The notes beneath the pieces were generated by a model. It saw only the letters and a list, made by a program, of their open reading frames with translations, was not told where the DNA came from and did no database searches. This document shows positions 12,167-24,718 of a stretch of DNA of 64,000 bases, piece by piece. The stretch covers positions 275,678,662 to 275,742,661 of the forward strand of contig NC_090322.1 in the NCBI RefSeq assembly GCF_040869045.1, given 5' to 3'. The position numbers were made by a program, and so were the translations under genes. This stretch comes from Eurosta solidaginis. Lineage: Eukaryota; Arthropoda; Insecta; Diptera; Tephritidae. The first letter of the stretch is position 1; every line of letters starts with the position of its first letter.

Positions 12167-14702
12167 ATTGCAGATCGCACCAGAAATGTTTGGGATCGAG
12201 AGGGCCTGCGGTATGCTGCTAAGTTGCGCTATACTCCCCGGGTAAATTATTTAACGTAGTAAGATAAGGTAAGGAGACACAACAGTCAACATTATTTTAC
12301 GCAACCATTACACTTGTCCGTGTTCCTGGTCAGCAGATTATTGATGACAACGAGGAAGCGAATGAACATAGAAAGGCAGGCTCAGTGGCATACGAAACTG
12401 AGACTATCAGGATGCCTTAAGTGTTTGTCAAGGTATCAGCTATTTTTAACTACACAACTTTTCGGTGCACTTTTTCTTGCAATCATTTATAGATTGACCA
12501 AAGCGCTTTTATTTATTTACTTCTCGTTTCAAAATATTTTCATCGGACATAAGAAAATCAATGAACGTCGAAACTTTTGCTACAAAACACTAATAACATT
12601 AAATGCCCATTGTGGAAGCCTGAAAAAACATCTGTAAGGGTTTATATTCTCCGACTTTGCCTCAGGATTCCTTCCTTCCTTCCTTCCTTCGCTCATTTGA
12701 TTCATTTTATTCGCCCATTTTCGAGACCATACGTCACTCGCTTGTATCTTGATAAATTTTAAATATGTTTTATATGTTCTTGGTCTTTTTTTGTCTCCGT
12801 TGCTGTTGTTGCTATTGCTGTAACAATAACCGATGAAATGTAGCGTACACGAAATTATTGGCCTAGCCTGGGGGCGGCCTATCACCCAAGTAGGTGCGGT
12901 AGCGGGAATGGTCTCCACAGTTCGGCCGATGAAGTCAGGCGTGCGCCATTCAGCTGTTGTTGCTGCTGCTGCGGTTTTTGGATTCAACGAAGCGAAGGAA
13001 TGGAAACAACTCAAGTGAAAATACAATCATATTTTTATTGCTGTATCCACATTCACATGTGCTCAGGCCACATACACACACACCAGCGCATATTTAATAA
13101 GAAAGAGGTTTTCTTTGCTTTTGGCCGGCAGCATTTCACCAAAATTAAAGTTGCTGCTGAAGAGAGCGAAGGGCCTTGCTTTTGGGTTATGAAATCAAAT
13201 GGAATACAAACATATGGTTTGCAAGAAAAAAAATTGGTATGCGAACTGGGATGAAGGTGGGTTAGCGACTAAACGGCTTCAAAATACAATATAATATTGC
13301 ACATCGTTGGACATTGCCACATTAAGCGCGAGCATAAGAAGGATATTAAACGAAAAAAACAAAAAACATTGAAGTTAGTTCGTGTGTGTGTGTGTGTATG
13401 CGTGATGAACGAAATTTAGCTAAACGATCCATGCTTTAAGGCATTTACTGAAAAGTGGTTGAGTGGCAGTTTTGATTTCGCAATTGAACCCCAATTCCAG
13501 GCGACTGGTTGTGTGGAAATTGGGTAAAAGGCATCAACCGCAATAAAAACAATGAAAAATGAAAACAAAACCCAAAGTAACAGAAACTGAGACCGAGGAT
13601 GTAACGGTAACTTATATACGTATACACATTCCACAGGCTCCTAATGGCATGAAAACAAAACTACACACACACGCAAACACAGAGATGCATTTTTGAAAAA
13701 TGTGAGTATACATACATACATATTCCACATTCTCACAAGCGATGTGGAAAGGCTCACAGATTTTCATTTGTTTAGCGGTAGCCGGTTAGTCGCAATTGTT
13801 TTGCGGAGCTGCAGCTGTGTATACACCGTTGAAATATCTGAAATTTTGTAAAGAAAATTTGGTGATTCTCAAGTAAATGGCTGCAAGGCAACATTTTTCG
13901 GTTTGCAACAATGGCAGCATTGGGCATTAAATCCACAAGTGAGAGTAAAACAGCATTGGTATTCAAGCGATGTTGTTATCCTTCGATCGTCATTGAGTAG
14001 TCGTGCTAGGCTAGCCGCAATATTATGACGAAAGGATACGTTTATTTATCTTTCTGCTGGCTGCTGGTTTGTTCTTGATTTTATTTTTGAGTAAAATGTA
14101 CTCACAAGCACAAAATATGGAACTTTAAATAGGTACAAAGGGAATGTAGAAAATGGATATGACTTTAATAGAAGTAGGCGTTTTAAAATCATCTTAATGA
14201 TAACAGTTAGAATGGATTTTGGATTATTTTTCTATATTAACCATGCTCTGCCATTTTTAGGTAAAATGGAGGAAATCAAGGAAGCAGGGCACGATTGAAT
14301 ACATGCGTACAAGGGTCTCCAAAACTTGAAAATGATTGGCCTTTCAGATAGGCAAAGAGATCACGATTATGCTATAGACTGCAGTACCCTGATATAGCGA
14401 TATGTTTCTTCTTGAGCACTTTGTTCTTTGTGAAAGTGTTAGGGATTACTCAAGATTGCTCTCTTACTTTATTTGGAATTTCTTTAGTCGGTAAATGTCG
14501 ATTTAATGTTATAACTCCGCGCGGAAATCTTCGATTTGAAAACGACTTTCTGCAATTTAAATCTTAGCTCTGTGAAATGGTAGAACGTAACAAAAAATCA
14601 AATCTATAAATCAACAACAAATGAAATATAAATTACCTGAAATTAAACTTGAAATATTTACTTCCGTCCTTGTTTAAAAAAATCATGTTTAATATAAACA
14701 AG
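12167..14702. other. No gene recognised; microsatellites only
   Basis: Contains a CCTT tract near 12669-12690 and a GT tract near 13384-13398. A minus-strand open frame of 148 codons (12580-13026) has no recognisable domain and overlaps simple sequence. Nothing else is assigned. Confidence 0.45.
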
Positions 14703-16105
14703 TAAAGTTTTCTAGGTTCGGGTGTAACCGAACATTATATACTCAGCGTAAACGTTAATTGTACATTTCATTTCAAATAAATTAAATAAAAATATATGTA
14801 AGGCGCGATAACCTCCGAAGAGATTTAAGACCGAGCTTCTCTTCCAATTTGCGTCGTGCTCCTCTTGATTTTCCCTGCAAATTGGCCGGACGGGACCTAC
14901 ATGTTTTATGCCGACTACGAACGGCATCTGCAAGGCAGATGAGTTTTCACTGAGAGCTTTTCATGGCAGGAATACACTCGGAGCGCTTGCCAAACACTGC
15001 CGAGGGGCGACCCCGCTTAGACAAATTTTCTTCTAATTGAAAAACCTTATTTCTAAAATTTTGATGTTGCTTTGCCCGGGGTGTGGACCCAGGGCATACG
15101 GTGTGGTAGGCGGAGCAGGCGTGGCACCGTCCGTTTAGAAAAAATGTCTCTCCATTTCCTCTTACAATAAAACTTGATAACTGAAATATCATTGATTCAA
15201 AACTATTTTTTGCTTAGTTATAGCTTATTATTCTAGTCTATAACCTTTTTAAACTTGTTTTATATCTAAGTTGCCGTGGTCGTTAACCGATCCCGTCCAT
15301 TTTTACTAGAAATATTTTCTGCTATAGGGAAAATTTCTGTAACCAATTTAATTACGATCCGTTAATTTTTCTTCGAGTTATGGCTCCCGAAAGATAGAAT
15401 TGCTTAGTCATAAAATTTAAAGTTTTTCCTATTTATTGTTGTAAATCAACTTGGAAAATGAAATAAAGCTCATTTTTGCAAAGATATAGCTTATCTTATT
15501 CGTCCACTACCCTTTTAAAAATCTTTTATATAAAAGTGGGCGTGGTCTTTAACCGATTTCGTTAATTTTTCTTCAAAGCATTCCTTATAGTAAAGGCAAC
15601 CTCCCTGCCGAATTTTGTTATGATAGGTTAAACGATTTTTGATTTAAATTTTGATAAACAACATTTGTGAAATTGATTTGACGCCCTTTTAAACATTTTT
15701 TTTCAAATTTTTATCAAAAGTCTCAATATCAGTCCACACGTCAAATTTCAACATTCTAGGTGTATTATTTACTAAATAATTAGGTTTTTTGTGTTTTCCA
15801 AAATGTTATATATATAAAAAGTGGGCGTGGTTATCATCCGATTTCGCTCATTTTCAATACCAATCTATTCTGGGTACAGATAAGCTCGTGTACCAAATTT
15901 GGTGAAGATATCTCAATATTTACCCAAGTTATCGGGTTACCGGATAGACGGACGGACGGACGGACATGGCTCAATCAAATTTTTTTTTGATACTGATTAT
16001 TTTGATATATGGAAGTCTATATCTATTTCTATTCCTTTATACCTGTACAACCAACCGTTATCCAATCAAAGTTAATTTACTCTGCGTGCTGGGTATAAAA
16101 AACTG
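14703..16105 (+). repeat. GGGCGTGG-box repeat interrupted by a SINE
   Basis: Begins with a TTCGGGTGTAACCGAACATT terminus and continues through TATACTCAGC, after which a SINE is inserted. It resumes at about 15136 and ends with GACGGACGGACGGACGGAC near 15950 and TGCTGGGTATAAAAA near 16100. GGGCGTGG boxes occur near 15540 and 15822. The terminal words ATACTCAGC and GCTGGGTAT form a short subterminal inverted repeat. No coding potential is evident. The 3' part differs from the copy at 62868, suggesting a second subfamily. Confidence 0.8.
14784..15135 (-). mobile_element. tRNA-derived SINE, copy 1, nested in the repeat
   Basis: On the minus strand the body contains a B-box-like GGGTCCACACCCCGGG, then CGGAGTGTATTCCTGCCATG-like and CATCTGCCTTGCAGATGCCG-type segments shared with five other copies, and ends with CGCGCCTTACATATATTTTT. 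The A-box end is degenerate here. It splits the surrounding repeat, so it inserted later than that repeat. Confidence 0.75.
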
Positions 16106-17248
16106 ATTAAAAAAATTTAATTTTTTTCAAAAAAATGCATTTGTCATCATCCGATCATACGCTCGTACGTTCACCGAGAGCATTCCACCACATCAAATGT
16201 GGAACTAAGTCAAATAGTGAAAAAGGTTAGCTGACGAAAGCATACCTCCCTATGTATGTATGTAATAATGAATACATTAAATTTCATTTAATTTTGATTT
16301 CGGCGACACATACGCAATAAACCCGATCAAAGCCACATATACCTTTTGAAACATTATTTCTGTTAAAAAATTTCCAAGAGGCAGAAAATGATTCTCTTAC
16401 GTCTTTTTCAGAGACTGATCAATTATAAAAATCGTGTTTAGGATCGAATGAATAAAGTGACAACTTCTTACCTACACTATGAAGTACTTATGACACAATT
16501 TTTCTAGGAGGGGGCCTAGGGACCAATCTATACGAAAACATATACATAATTAATTATGCGATATTTTGTTATTCGCCAACAATACATCACATATATCAAA
16601 TACTTTTTATTAGGAAGCAGATATCTAGAAATTCGGAGGGGAGCGATAGGAAGAAAATGCGAGATAAGCAGAGAAAGAGATGAGGAGAAGGGAGAGGGGC
16701 GATGGAGTGAAAGATTAACAATTTTTAAAAGTCATACAGACCAAAGTTAGGAAAGAATAACGTTTGCTGGGTATGCTTGTTTGTATAGTATATTAGGTTG
16801 ATTAAAAAGAACAATTTTTCAATTTCAAAATCTGTATGCTAAAAGTTTGGAGAAAGAGTAAAAATACTCTCATGAAAAGCCGAACATCTTATTGTAATAG
16901 TAAAGTAACAAATATCAGCAGTTGGGTATAAAAGTAGCCAACGGATAAATATTTTCCAACGACAGCCCAACCGACGCACGGTGGGGTATCTCATTTATTT
17001 AGCTGGCCAAAAGTCTAATTTTCAAAATATTCCAATTCTTTTTAAATATACTCCCTGGCATATTTGAACTAGCGACAAAAAGTTCTCGTTAGATCCATTC
17101 TTTATTATAATTAAAACAAAAAAAAAAGTTTGACAGTTGCATAGTTAAGGCTTGAGTGAAAATGGTTTTCAGTCACTGATCGTAACACGTAATACGGGCC
17201 CTGGCTGCGTTTTCTTTTAGGACAGGTAAATGTGTTTTTAATTCATAT
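16106..17248. other. No gene recognised
   Basis: AT-rich unassigned sequence with a short TATG microsatellite near 16248-16263. Confidence 0.45.
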
Positions 17249-17653
17249 TTTAACGAATTTCGGGAAATTCAGCTTATTTGCAACCTTCTACTACCGTTCG
17301 AATCACTAAACTGTTGAATAAATAACTCCACTATTCAATAATGCAAAATGGCCTTTATTAAGTACTTCACAATAACACTTCTACTTCTCAACAGATAGCG
17401 TGCTTAAATCAAACTGATTCGTCGTGCCTCAGCTGCTGCTGCTTTTATACTTTTTGGTTTCCTCGTTGACATATTTCTAGGCGTTTCTATTTCTAGAATT
17501 TGCTACTTATTTACCAGCTATAAAATTATCAGCTATAACATAACTACAGATGCACGTTATAGCTTCTCGCATAGCTCATGCGCGTGTATATGTGAGTGAT
17601 ACTTCCAGAGATGATTGCCTACTTTTGGGAGTATCTCAGATAAGATATATGCA
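17249..17653 (-). mobile_element. Solo LTR (family L1), copy 1
   Basis: Read on the minus strand this matches the segment at 51200-51604 over nearly its whole length. Shared features in order: TGCATATATCT start, CTGAGATACTCCCAAAAGTA, a TATAAAA promoter-like box, AATAAAGGCC polyadenylation signal, then GATTCGAACGGTAGTAGAAG and a TTCGTTAAAA end. Promoter then polyadenylation signal within about 400 bases is LTR architecture. No internal retroelement sequence is attached, so it is a solo LTR. Exact ends and target duplication are not clear. Confidence 0.65.
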
Positions 17654-17664
17654 TGCGTTTGTGC

Positions 17665-17885
17665 GTCGTTGTTGTTGCTCCCCGAAGGCTTTGGGGAGTG
17701 TTATCGATGTGATGGTCCTTTGCCGGATACAGATCCGGTATGCTCCAGTACCACAGTACCATTAAGGTGCTAGCCCGACCATCTCGGGAACGATTTATGT
17801 GGCCACATTAAACCTTCAGGCCATTCCCCCCTCCCCACCCCAAGTGTCATGAGGTGCGTCTCTCCACTGCTTGTATGGACATATG
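17665..17885 (+). repeat. TCCTTTGCCGGAT repeat, copy 1
   Basis: Starts with GTCGTTGTTGTTGCTCCCC and contains GGTCCTTTGCCGGATACAGA, a paired GGATACAGATCC element, AAGGTGCTAGCCCGACCATC and CATTAAACCTTCAGGCC. Similar, more decayed copies lie at 28455 and 40885. The GTT-rich edge suggests a LINE 3' terminus, but I see no coding part. Dispersed repeat of unknown class. Confidence 0.6.
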
Positions 17886-18784
17886 AATTTTTTGATATGC
17901 ATACAAATCACCTCTTAGTATTGGCTTAGAGATGATAGTATCCCTTAGTGTTGCTAATATTCGTCACAATATGTTAAAATTTTATGTCACATGCTTCAAC
18001 TAAGTTATTCTACTTGTAATACTACTACTTTTCAATATTAAAGTTTTTAAAAACCTTGCACACAAAAAGATATATCTTTTTTTCATGGGATATCATGTCA
18101 GTAATTTTTGGCAATACAGAAGCTTGTGTTTGTTTCAAAGTTTAATAACAAAAACGGCTGTGCTTATCCGCGATTTTTTGAGAGGTGATCAATTTTTTAG
18201 GAGACCTTGTGAAACCGTCCTCAGTGGCAACACCTAGCTGAAAGTCTTAAAATATAATACTATATCGATGTACCAAATTTGATTCAAATCGGTAAAGCCG
18301 TTTCCGAGATGGTAGTGGATATGAAAAGAAATATAAAAAAGAAGGTGAGATGGCAACCCTAAGTGGCAAACCTACTTAAAAACGTCAAAAGAAATACGGA
18401 GTAAAATACCTTTCGTTTGATACCCATATTGACATATCTCATGTAATGCCAAAAAATGACCCCGGGTTCATCCGAAACCAGGGGCCCGAACAATAGAAAT
18501 TCTGTACTGAACGCCGTGAATTTACTATCAAATATTTCCTTTAATAGCAATGAAGTGAGGCAACCACTTTTTGAACAGAAATAACTGCTGTTGTAGTTTT
18601 GGGCAACTAGATTGAGGGGCGCGATTTGTTTTTGCAGAGTTGTTGATAGGTGGACGTTTGTTAAGCGTCGAGATATAAAACTGCTCAGCTACAGAATAAA
18701 AATCAGCAGCTGAGTATTATACATAACAGTTAGAAATTATACATATACTACATTGTGAAATAAGTGAACATTTTTAGTACTTAA
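17886..18784. other. No gene recognised
   Basis: Unassigned AT-rich sequence. A part near 18220-18500 reads like old repeat DNA but I cannot name it. Confidence 0.4.
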
Positions 18785-20190
18785 CATTTTATTTATTTAT
18801 TTTATTATATTATTTTGCTACGAGTTAAGATAGGATAGGACAGTTTGCTTTGTGGTAAAAAGTGAATCCGTTAAATCAAATGAATTATAATGAATGTTGA
18901 AATCATAACACAAACACCAAAAAGTTTCACTTAATTTGAAATTAGTTCTACACTGCCTCAAAAGAAGAGGTTTGTAATGCCCATAACGGGCCGTTACAGT
19001 TTACTTTGTTTAAAAGAATTGGACTAGAAATCAATCCGTTCAGTAGTTTAGCCATAAATATCACGCCTAATATTTCTATACGACTTGCAAAATTTGGAAA
19101 ATTCAGAAACTTAAACTGGCTAGTATAAGGGGAAAATTATGCACAGAGCCCCACTGAAAATTCCTTAAAGAGAAAGTAAAAATTGCTTTTGTATTGATTC
19201 AAGTCTATCTGCATGAACTCGGTATCTCGGATTCCAGACTATTGATCCGTATTCTAGTATCGGTCTACCTAATCTAGTGAAAAGTGCTTTAGTTACGTAA
19301 TGGTCACTAAATTCTTTGGACCATCGTTTCACGAATGAAAGAACACCTCTAGCCTTATTGGCAGTAGTCATAATATGAAGGTTGAAACTAAGATTAGCAT
19401 CTAACGTGACTCCCAAGTCCACAAAATAGGTAAATGATAGAAGAAAAAATTTATTAATTACGTAAGAGGTTGCTGGCAAAAATTTCCGAGAGAGGCACAT
19501 GAATTTGCATTTATTGCGCTTCAGGGGCATTGAATTTACGTTGCACCAAGTAACTAGGCAATTTAAATCCGCTTGAAGCAAGAGACGTTCTTCGATAGAC
19601 GCATAAGACTTAAACAGTTTTACATCATCAGCATACATTAAGATTTTGGAATATTTTATAGTGGTACAGATATCATTGATAAATAGCAAGAACAGAATTC
19701 GACCAAGATGACTACTCTGTGGGCCGCCAGAGGGAATATCGATGACATTTAAAAATAACTTTTTGCGTTCGACCGTAGAGATACGACGCGATCCGCTGGG
19801 TGAGACCAGGTTGAAAGCCAAGCCGATCCAGCTTGTAGGTACGTAAGGAGTGGGATACTTTGTCATATGCTTTACTAAAATTAGTTCAAATAACATCGGT
19901 GTGAAGATTTTCCCTTAATCCATTAGAAACATGAGTTGTGAATTCAAGTAGATTTGTAATGGTGGCTTTGCCTTCACACAATCTGTGTTAGGATTCTGCG
20001 ATCAAAGTGGAAATGGAAAATGTTAGCTTATTGGTAACGACAGCTTCAAATAACTTTGTGATGACCGACAAATTTGTAATTCCTCGATGGTTTTCTATAC
20101 ACGACCTACTACCACTTTTGTGAAGGGGTGTGAGAGAAGCTTCCTTCCAAGCAGAAGGAAAAACTCCATTCCACTCATCCTAGTAATCTA
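18785..20190 (-). pseudogene. Jockey-like LINE ORF2 relic (family C), minus-strand copy
   Basis: 5'-truncated non-LTR retrotransposon. Reading from 20190 downward: FPSAWKEASLTPLHKSGSRS with GITNLSVITKLFE, a TNFSKAYDKVSH block, then a 243-codon open frame (19165-19896). That frame has a decayed strand-D motif, LILMYADDVKLF-type catalytic block (KILMYADDVKLF), and FVKRWSKEF / RPILEYGSIVWNPRY. Past a stop, the C-terminal stretch MAKLLNGLISSPILLNKV lies near 19020-19060. A T/A-rich 3' tail ends near 18790. At least three stops or frameshifts. The copy at 53550-55355 on the opposite strand belongs to the same family. RT without RNase H fits the Jockey group; the clade call is inference. Confidence 0.85.
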
Positions 20191-21307
20191 GATGAAACCA
20201 ATAAAAAAGGGGAAGCTAAATACAAAATTGCCCAATGATGATAACGTGGTTGCAGCATTTGTTTGCACTCAGATTTCATTTCAGACAGGGCCTATTTCGG
20301 ACTTTGGGTGACAAAAAATGTGTGTGTATTGTCTTAGGAAAAAAGTATGATCAGCTGTCTTGGGTCACTTAGTCCTAAAACTTCAAAGTTATCCATTGAC
20401 AAGTTGTACCTAATGTAATTAACTTACATGCGGCGCTAATTAAATTTTTTTTTTTTTTTTTTAATACTACCAAGACTTTTTGAGGGTTTTGGTTCAACTT
20501 ATTGACCAGTTACTGCATTAAATTCTAAAACTAAATTACGTAAGATTTCACTGTAAATTCCAATGTTTGAATATCTTAGCTGCTTTTACAAGTTGTTTTC
20601 GTAATTATACCCAAGGTTGATAAAACTAAAGGTTTAAATATGTATGGACTCAATAAAAGCTGTTAAATGCGAAAGATTTGAAAACTAAACACTGCAAGGT
20701 CTTGGGACAGTATCGCTTCCCATTAGCAAGTAATCAAGATTCAGTTAAAGCAAATGCTGTTACTACAATAAAGTAGCCCTGTAGGAAAGCAATTCAAAGT
20801 CTATTTGGTTTTCTCATCTCTTTTTTTATTCAATTGATTTTACACTAATTTCGTTTGATAGTTTGAGTAAAAATTGAATGCATTGGTCAAACATTTTCAT
20901 AAAATTAAAGCAAAATTTAAGACAATATAACGCACTACATTCTTAGAGAGCAACTTGCGTTAAACCCATGATTACGCAATTGAGTTAAAGACATGTTTAA
21001 GAGTAAAAGCAGATTACTTACGTAGCTGAAAAGTATTGAAGTTTATCTGGTCAAACCCGTTGTTTATGTAGTGCATAACCAGTGAAATTATGTGTATTTC
21101 GAGTTATACTTTCATTATGCATCTTTTCCTCGATATATTCAAATTCTGTCAGAGTAGAAAAAAACCTACAGACAAGAAAATTCATAGACGGTCTATCGCA
21201 TTCAACAACCGGTATTCGTTGTATCCCTTCTGTCGTAAATTGCTCTACCGCATTAAGAGACGGTGCTAGTTCTAATTCTTTAGCTCCGCAATCTATTTAG
21301 TCGAAAC
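20191..21307. other. No gene recognised; 18-base T tract
   Basis: Unassigned AT-rich sequence. A run of 18 T occupies 20445-20462. Confidence 0.45.
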
Positions 21308-22670
21308 TTTTTTTTTGAATTGAATTGAATATTTATTGAATACAACATATATATAAGATCGACAAGTTTTTAAATATAACCCGCGAAGCTACAGTGCTTG
21401 TCTGCAGGTTTATATTATAGATTTTATGATTAAAACTGGCAATTGCATAATATAAAATGTGCACAAATGACATAACAAAATTACAAAAACATTTTTATTT
21501 TGTGTATTTTTACAATAAGTTCAATTATGGATAGCGATACACTCTGATTTACTAAAAAAGCAACTGAATTAAAATAAGGTACGGTTTACAGTAATTGTGC
21601 AAGTTTTGCGGTTTGAGAATTCATTTACAATGAACTTTTAATACGATTTTTGATTAAATTTTTTCTTTTGACTGTGTTCGGTAGATTTGTAAGCTCTTTT
21701 GGTAGTTCATTGAAAAATGATGGAAGCAGTACAGATAGGGTGTTTTTACCATAATTATTTGAAAACTTAGGCACTACGAGGCGATTTTCTAACCGCCTTC
21801 GCGTTCCATGATCGTGGAAGATAGGAATTTTGAATGTGCATTCATCGTAAAACTCGTTGAGTATCGTTAATTTAAAAATGGACTTTACGTCTAGTAATTT
21901 TAAGGCTGTATTTAATTCAAGATTTAATAAGGGTATATATATTTTTCTTCTTGGCAAGTATTTTCAAATTATAATATTGACTTTGTTGAAGTATCCTACA
22001 ATATGTTGACGATCCCCAAGCGGCGATTCCGTGTCTTAAGTAAGACTCCGACAGGGCTAAATATGCCTGGAGCAACACGTCGTAACTCGTACAGAAACTT
22101 AGATGGCTTAAGACGTACGACGTCGACCTTAGTTTTCTTTAAAGATGGGAAATGTGTGCATTCCACTTAAAATTTTCATCGAGAATAACACCGAGGTATT
22201 TGTATGATGGAACGGTTTCTATATTCTCGTTGCAGTTACAGGATGTCTGATTTTTATGTAAGCAATCATGGTTATGGAATATTAGCCGAATTGTTGATTG
22301 GGAAATATGCGGGGGTCTTATGTGCATTAGTTTGGTTTTCGTTACGTTTATTGCCAGACCACTATCGTGCGCCCATTTGGTTACTACATCTAACTTTCTC
22401 TGCAGGATGCTTATTGCAGTACAGAGATCCCTGTGTGGCACTACTATAGCTGCGTCATCTGCGTATGCAAAGGCTTCGCAGTTGTTGAGTGATCTAAGCA
22501 TGCTATTTGTGTATATTATATACAGAATCGGCCCTAGTTTTGAACCCTGCGGGACTCCGCACGACAAATTTATTTGGTTACTGTATTCATTTTGTATTTT
22601 TACATTGTAACTTCGCAATTCTAGGTAGCTTGAAAACCATTTAAGACAATCCCCCCTTATTCCGGCGTTT
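21308..22670 (-). pseudogene. LINE ORF2 3' half (family D)
   Basis: Truncated non-LTR retrotransposon, minus strand. One open frame (22139-22618) contains SCGVPQGSKLGPILY, then FAYADDAAIVVPH with the catalytic YADD, then VPSYKYLGVILDENFKW. A following frame covers LLQAYLALSESYLRHGIAAW, joined to the 110-codon frame 21625-21957 that ends the protein. One break separates the two. The 3' end is marked by an A-tract on the minus strand (T run at 21308 on plus) followed by a GAATTGAATTGAATATTTAT segment. The 5' end abuts an LTR-like sequence at 22677. Protein motifs differ from families B, C and E, so this is a separate family. It is among the less damaged LINEs here. Confidence 0.85.
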
Positions 22671-22676
22671 TAATAT

Positions 22677-22925
22677 TGTTACGTCCAATATCTACAGAGA
22701 ATATGTATAGTTTTGAACTGCCTAATTTTCAAGTGCGTTCAAAATCAATTATGATTCGCTCTTAATCCCTTTTATTTAGTTCCAACTGGCATGGCGATGT
22801 CCTAAGCGGTGAAAATTCTCTCCCGTTACCTTCTCTATAGTTCCGAACTAGATAAAAATGCTCAATTAAGATCTCGTTCGCTTATTGGTATTACTTAGAT
22901 TGTTCCGGACAGGTGAAAAAATATA
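22677..22925 (-). mobile_element. LTR-like fragment (family L2)
   Basis: On the minus strand the segment contains CAGTTGGAACTAAATAAAAG with a polyadenylation-like AATAAA, and ends GGACGTAACA, the CA-ending shape of a gypsy-type LTR. It touches the 5' break of the family D LINE, so one inserted next to or into the other. The 5' boundary is not clear. Confidence 0.45.
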
Positions 22926-22957
22926 CAGTTTCTACTATTTAAAATTTTATCAAATTC

Positions 22958-23261
22958 AAAAAAAAAAAAAAAAAAAAAAATAGCGCGATTACCCTTAGAG
23001 GAGAATTAGACCCAGCTTTCAATTTGCGTCCTGCTCCTTCGTTGGATTGGACCACCTACATGTTTTATGCTAATATCAACGGTAGGCGTAAGGCAGATGT
23101 ATTTTCACTTAGAAACTTTCATCGAACTATTTGCCAAACCGCTTAAAATACTTGTTTTTAATTGAAAAAAAAAAACTTCTTCTTAAGTTTTTTGTTGGTG
23201 CTTTATCTGGAATTTGAACCCAAGGCGGAGCATGCTACCATCTCACATCGGTGTCCGCCGT
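22958..23261 (-). mobile_element. tRNA-derived SINE, copy 2
   Basis: The head at 23261 reads GGCGGACACCGATGTGAGAT on the minus strand, with an A-box-like TGAGATGGTAGCATG and a B-box-like GGGTTCAAATTCC about 35 bases on. The body shares the TTTGGCAAATAG and CAGATG segments with other copies. The far end is CGCGCTA followed by a run of 23 T (23 A on plus, 22958-22980). Confidence 0.75.
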
Positions 23262-24390
23262 AACATAACGTCAATAAAAAAGTCAAACTGTTGATTCTTG
23301 AACTAAGCACATTAAGATAATCTTCTAGTAACTTAAGGTTCCCATACCTCTTCAACGCTTTCGGTCACAAGTGGTAAAAACAAATAGCTCAGACTTCAAC
23401 GCTGTAAAAGTGTGGCTAACAACTGTCCCGCTCTGCACCTGATCAGCTCCAGCGCGGAGGTATTCATTAAACCTGTGTTGTGAAAATGGCCCTTCTGCAC
23501 GCCAGACTCAAACTTTTTCCGCAGGGTTTTCACTCTTTATATTGGGTGCGTATGTTTATATGTGATTATGTACATATGTAAGTAGTGAAATACGCGATGG
23601 CATAATGTCGCTTCGTGCTTATGAATATTCATAATGGACAAAAATAGGAGCACAATAAGCGAAAATAATGAAATGAAACGCGAACGTGGCTTAAAAATTC
23701 TCTCCTTCATGTAATCTCACTGCGTAGCCATTCTGAAAATGTATGAAGTACCTACATATGTATGTATGTATGTATGTGCGGGTGTTATCTAAAACAGACC
23801 TTTCTAAATCAAGTCTCGTGGAACGTCAAAGTTTTGTGTTAAAATATTACGAATGGAGATTTAGAAAGAATGTGCGTGGAGCTGCTTAAAATCACCCCAA
23901 TTAATATGGGAACAGTGATTTTCAACTGACAGTGCTGAAAGCCTGATACGAGTTCAGATTGACCCTGTGTGAGTCAGTTACTAGTGATACAAATTTCCAA
24001 TTTAGAACCAGACGCAAATATATAAAATTTGGCTCTTAGTTAACACTTTACCCAATTAAAATTTTTATTGGTTTTACTGCTCAATTTGATTGGAAGGAGA
24101 TAGCAGATTATTTTGAGGCAGAGTTTAACAGTGTCATCACTACATAGCTGCCATCACTATTGCTAGCTTCTTTATTTTCTATTCTTCTTTTTTAACTTTA
24201 TTTCTATGTGTTCATCTCTCTTATTTGGCTCTCTCTAAAAATGTATGTATCCATAATTCATTTTAAAAAAGACAAGGTGTGGATCATTTTCTGTAAACGC
24301 ATATAATTTAATTGAATTCGAGAACTTGAAGAATAAAGATTTATATTTCATATTAATTAAAGTCTGCCTTGGTGCGACAGATTATCAGAA
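23262..24390. other. Unassigned; end of segment may be an LTR and primer-binding site
   Basis: Most of this stretch is unrecognised and includes a TATG microsatellite near 23757-23778. The last 100 bases contain AATAAAGATTT, then AAAGTCTGCC and TTGGTGCGACAG just before a gag-like start codon. That order (polyadenylation signal, LTR end, TGG-starting primer-binding-like site, gag) suggests the 3' part of an LTR. The LTR start was not found. Confidence 0.35.
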
Positions 24391-24716
24391 GTGGTCATGA
24401 ACCTAAACGATTTTACAGTTTTGCAGCTTAAAGAAGTGCTGCAAAAGCTAGAGCAGAAAACAAGCGGAAGTAAATCAAAATTAATTGGCAGGCCGCAGGA
24501 GTTGGACCAGGAAGTGGTAAACGGGGTTCTCGAGACGGTGATAGCAGAGCGAGCTGCATCAATGAAGTTCAACCAAGGTCAAGAGAGGAGTGATGCATCA
24601 ACGACGAACGATTTAGAGGTAAGAAAGCAGTTGGAGGCACAGATAAGTGGCTTATGCAGTGCTGTGGACATGTTGACCACCCAAGTGCAAACACTTCGTT
24701 CATCGATGCTGAACAC
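24391..24716 (+). pseudogene. gag-like N-terminal fragment with SAP-type motif
   Basis: Open frame from ATG at 24391 (an alternative Met is 24397), cut after about 108 codons by the MITE at 24719. Residues 4-32 read LNDFTVLQLKEVLQKLEQ then SGSKSKLIGR, a good match to the helix-turn-helix SAP motif (L-x-V-x-x-L-K-x-x-L, then S-G-x-K-x-x-L-I-x-R). SAP motifs bind DNA and occur at the start of gag proteins in several insect LTR retrotransposons. Residues about 70-105 look like a coiled coil (QLEAQISGLCSAVDMLTTQV). The apparent last residues come from the MITE. No protease, RT or integrase follows within the window. It could instead belong with the capsid-like relic downstream; I favour an LTR element because of the LTR-like end just upstream. 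Confidence 0.6.
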
Positions 24717-24718
24717 TA

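Noticed and set aside
12580..13026. 148-codon minus-strand open frame
   Set aside because: Overlaps the CCTT microsatellite and an Ala/Thr run from GCT repeats; no recognisable family.
16790..16860. TATTAGGTTGATTAAAAAGA as a possible mariner terminus
   Set aside because: Only one end is visible and no inverted partner or transposase was found nearby.
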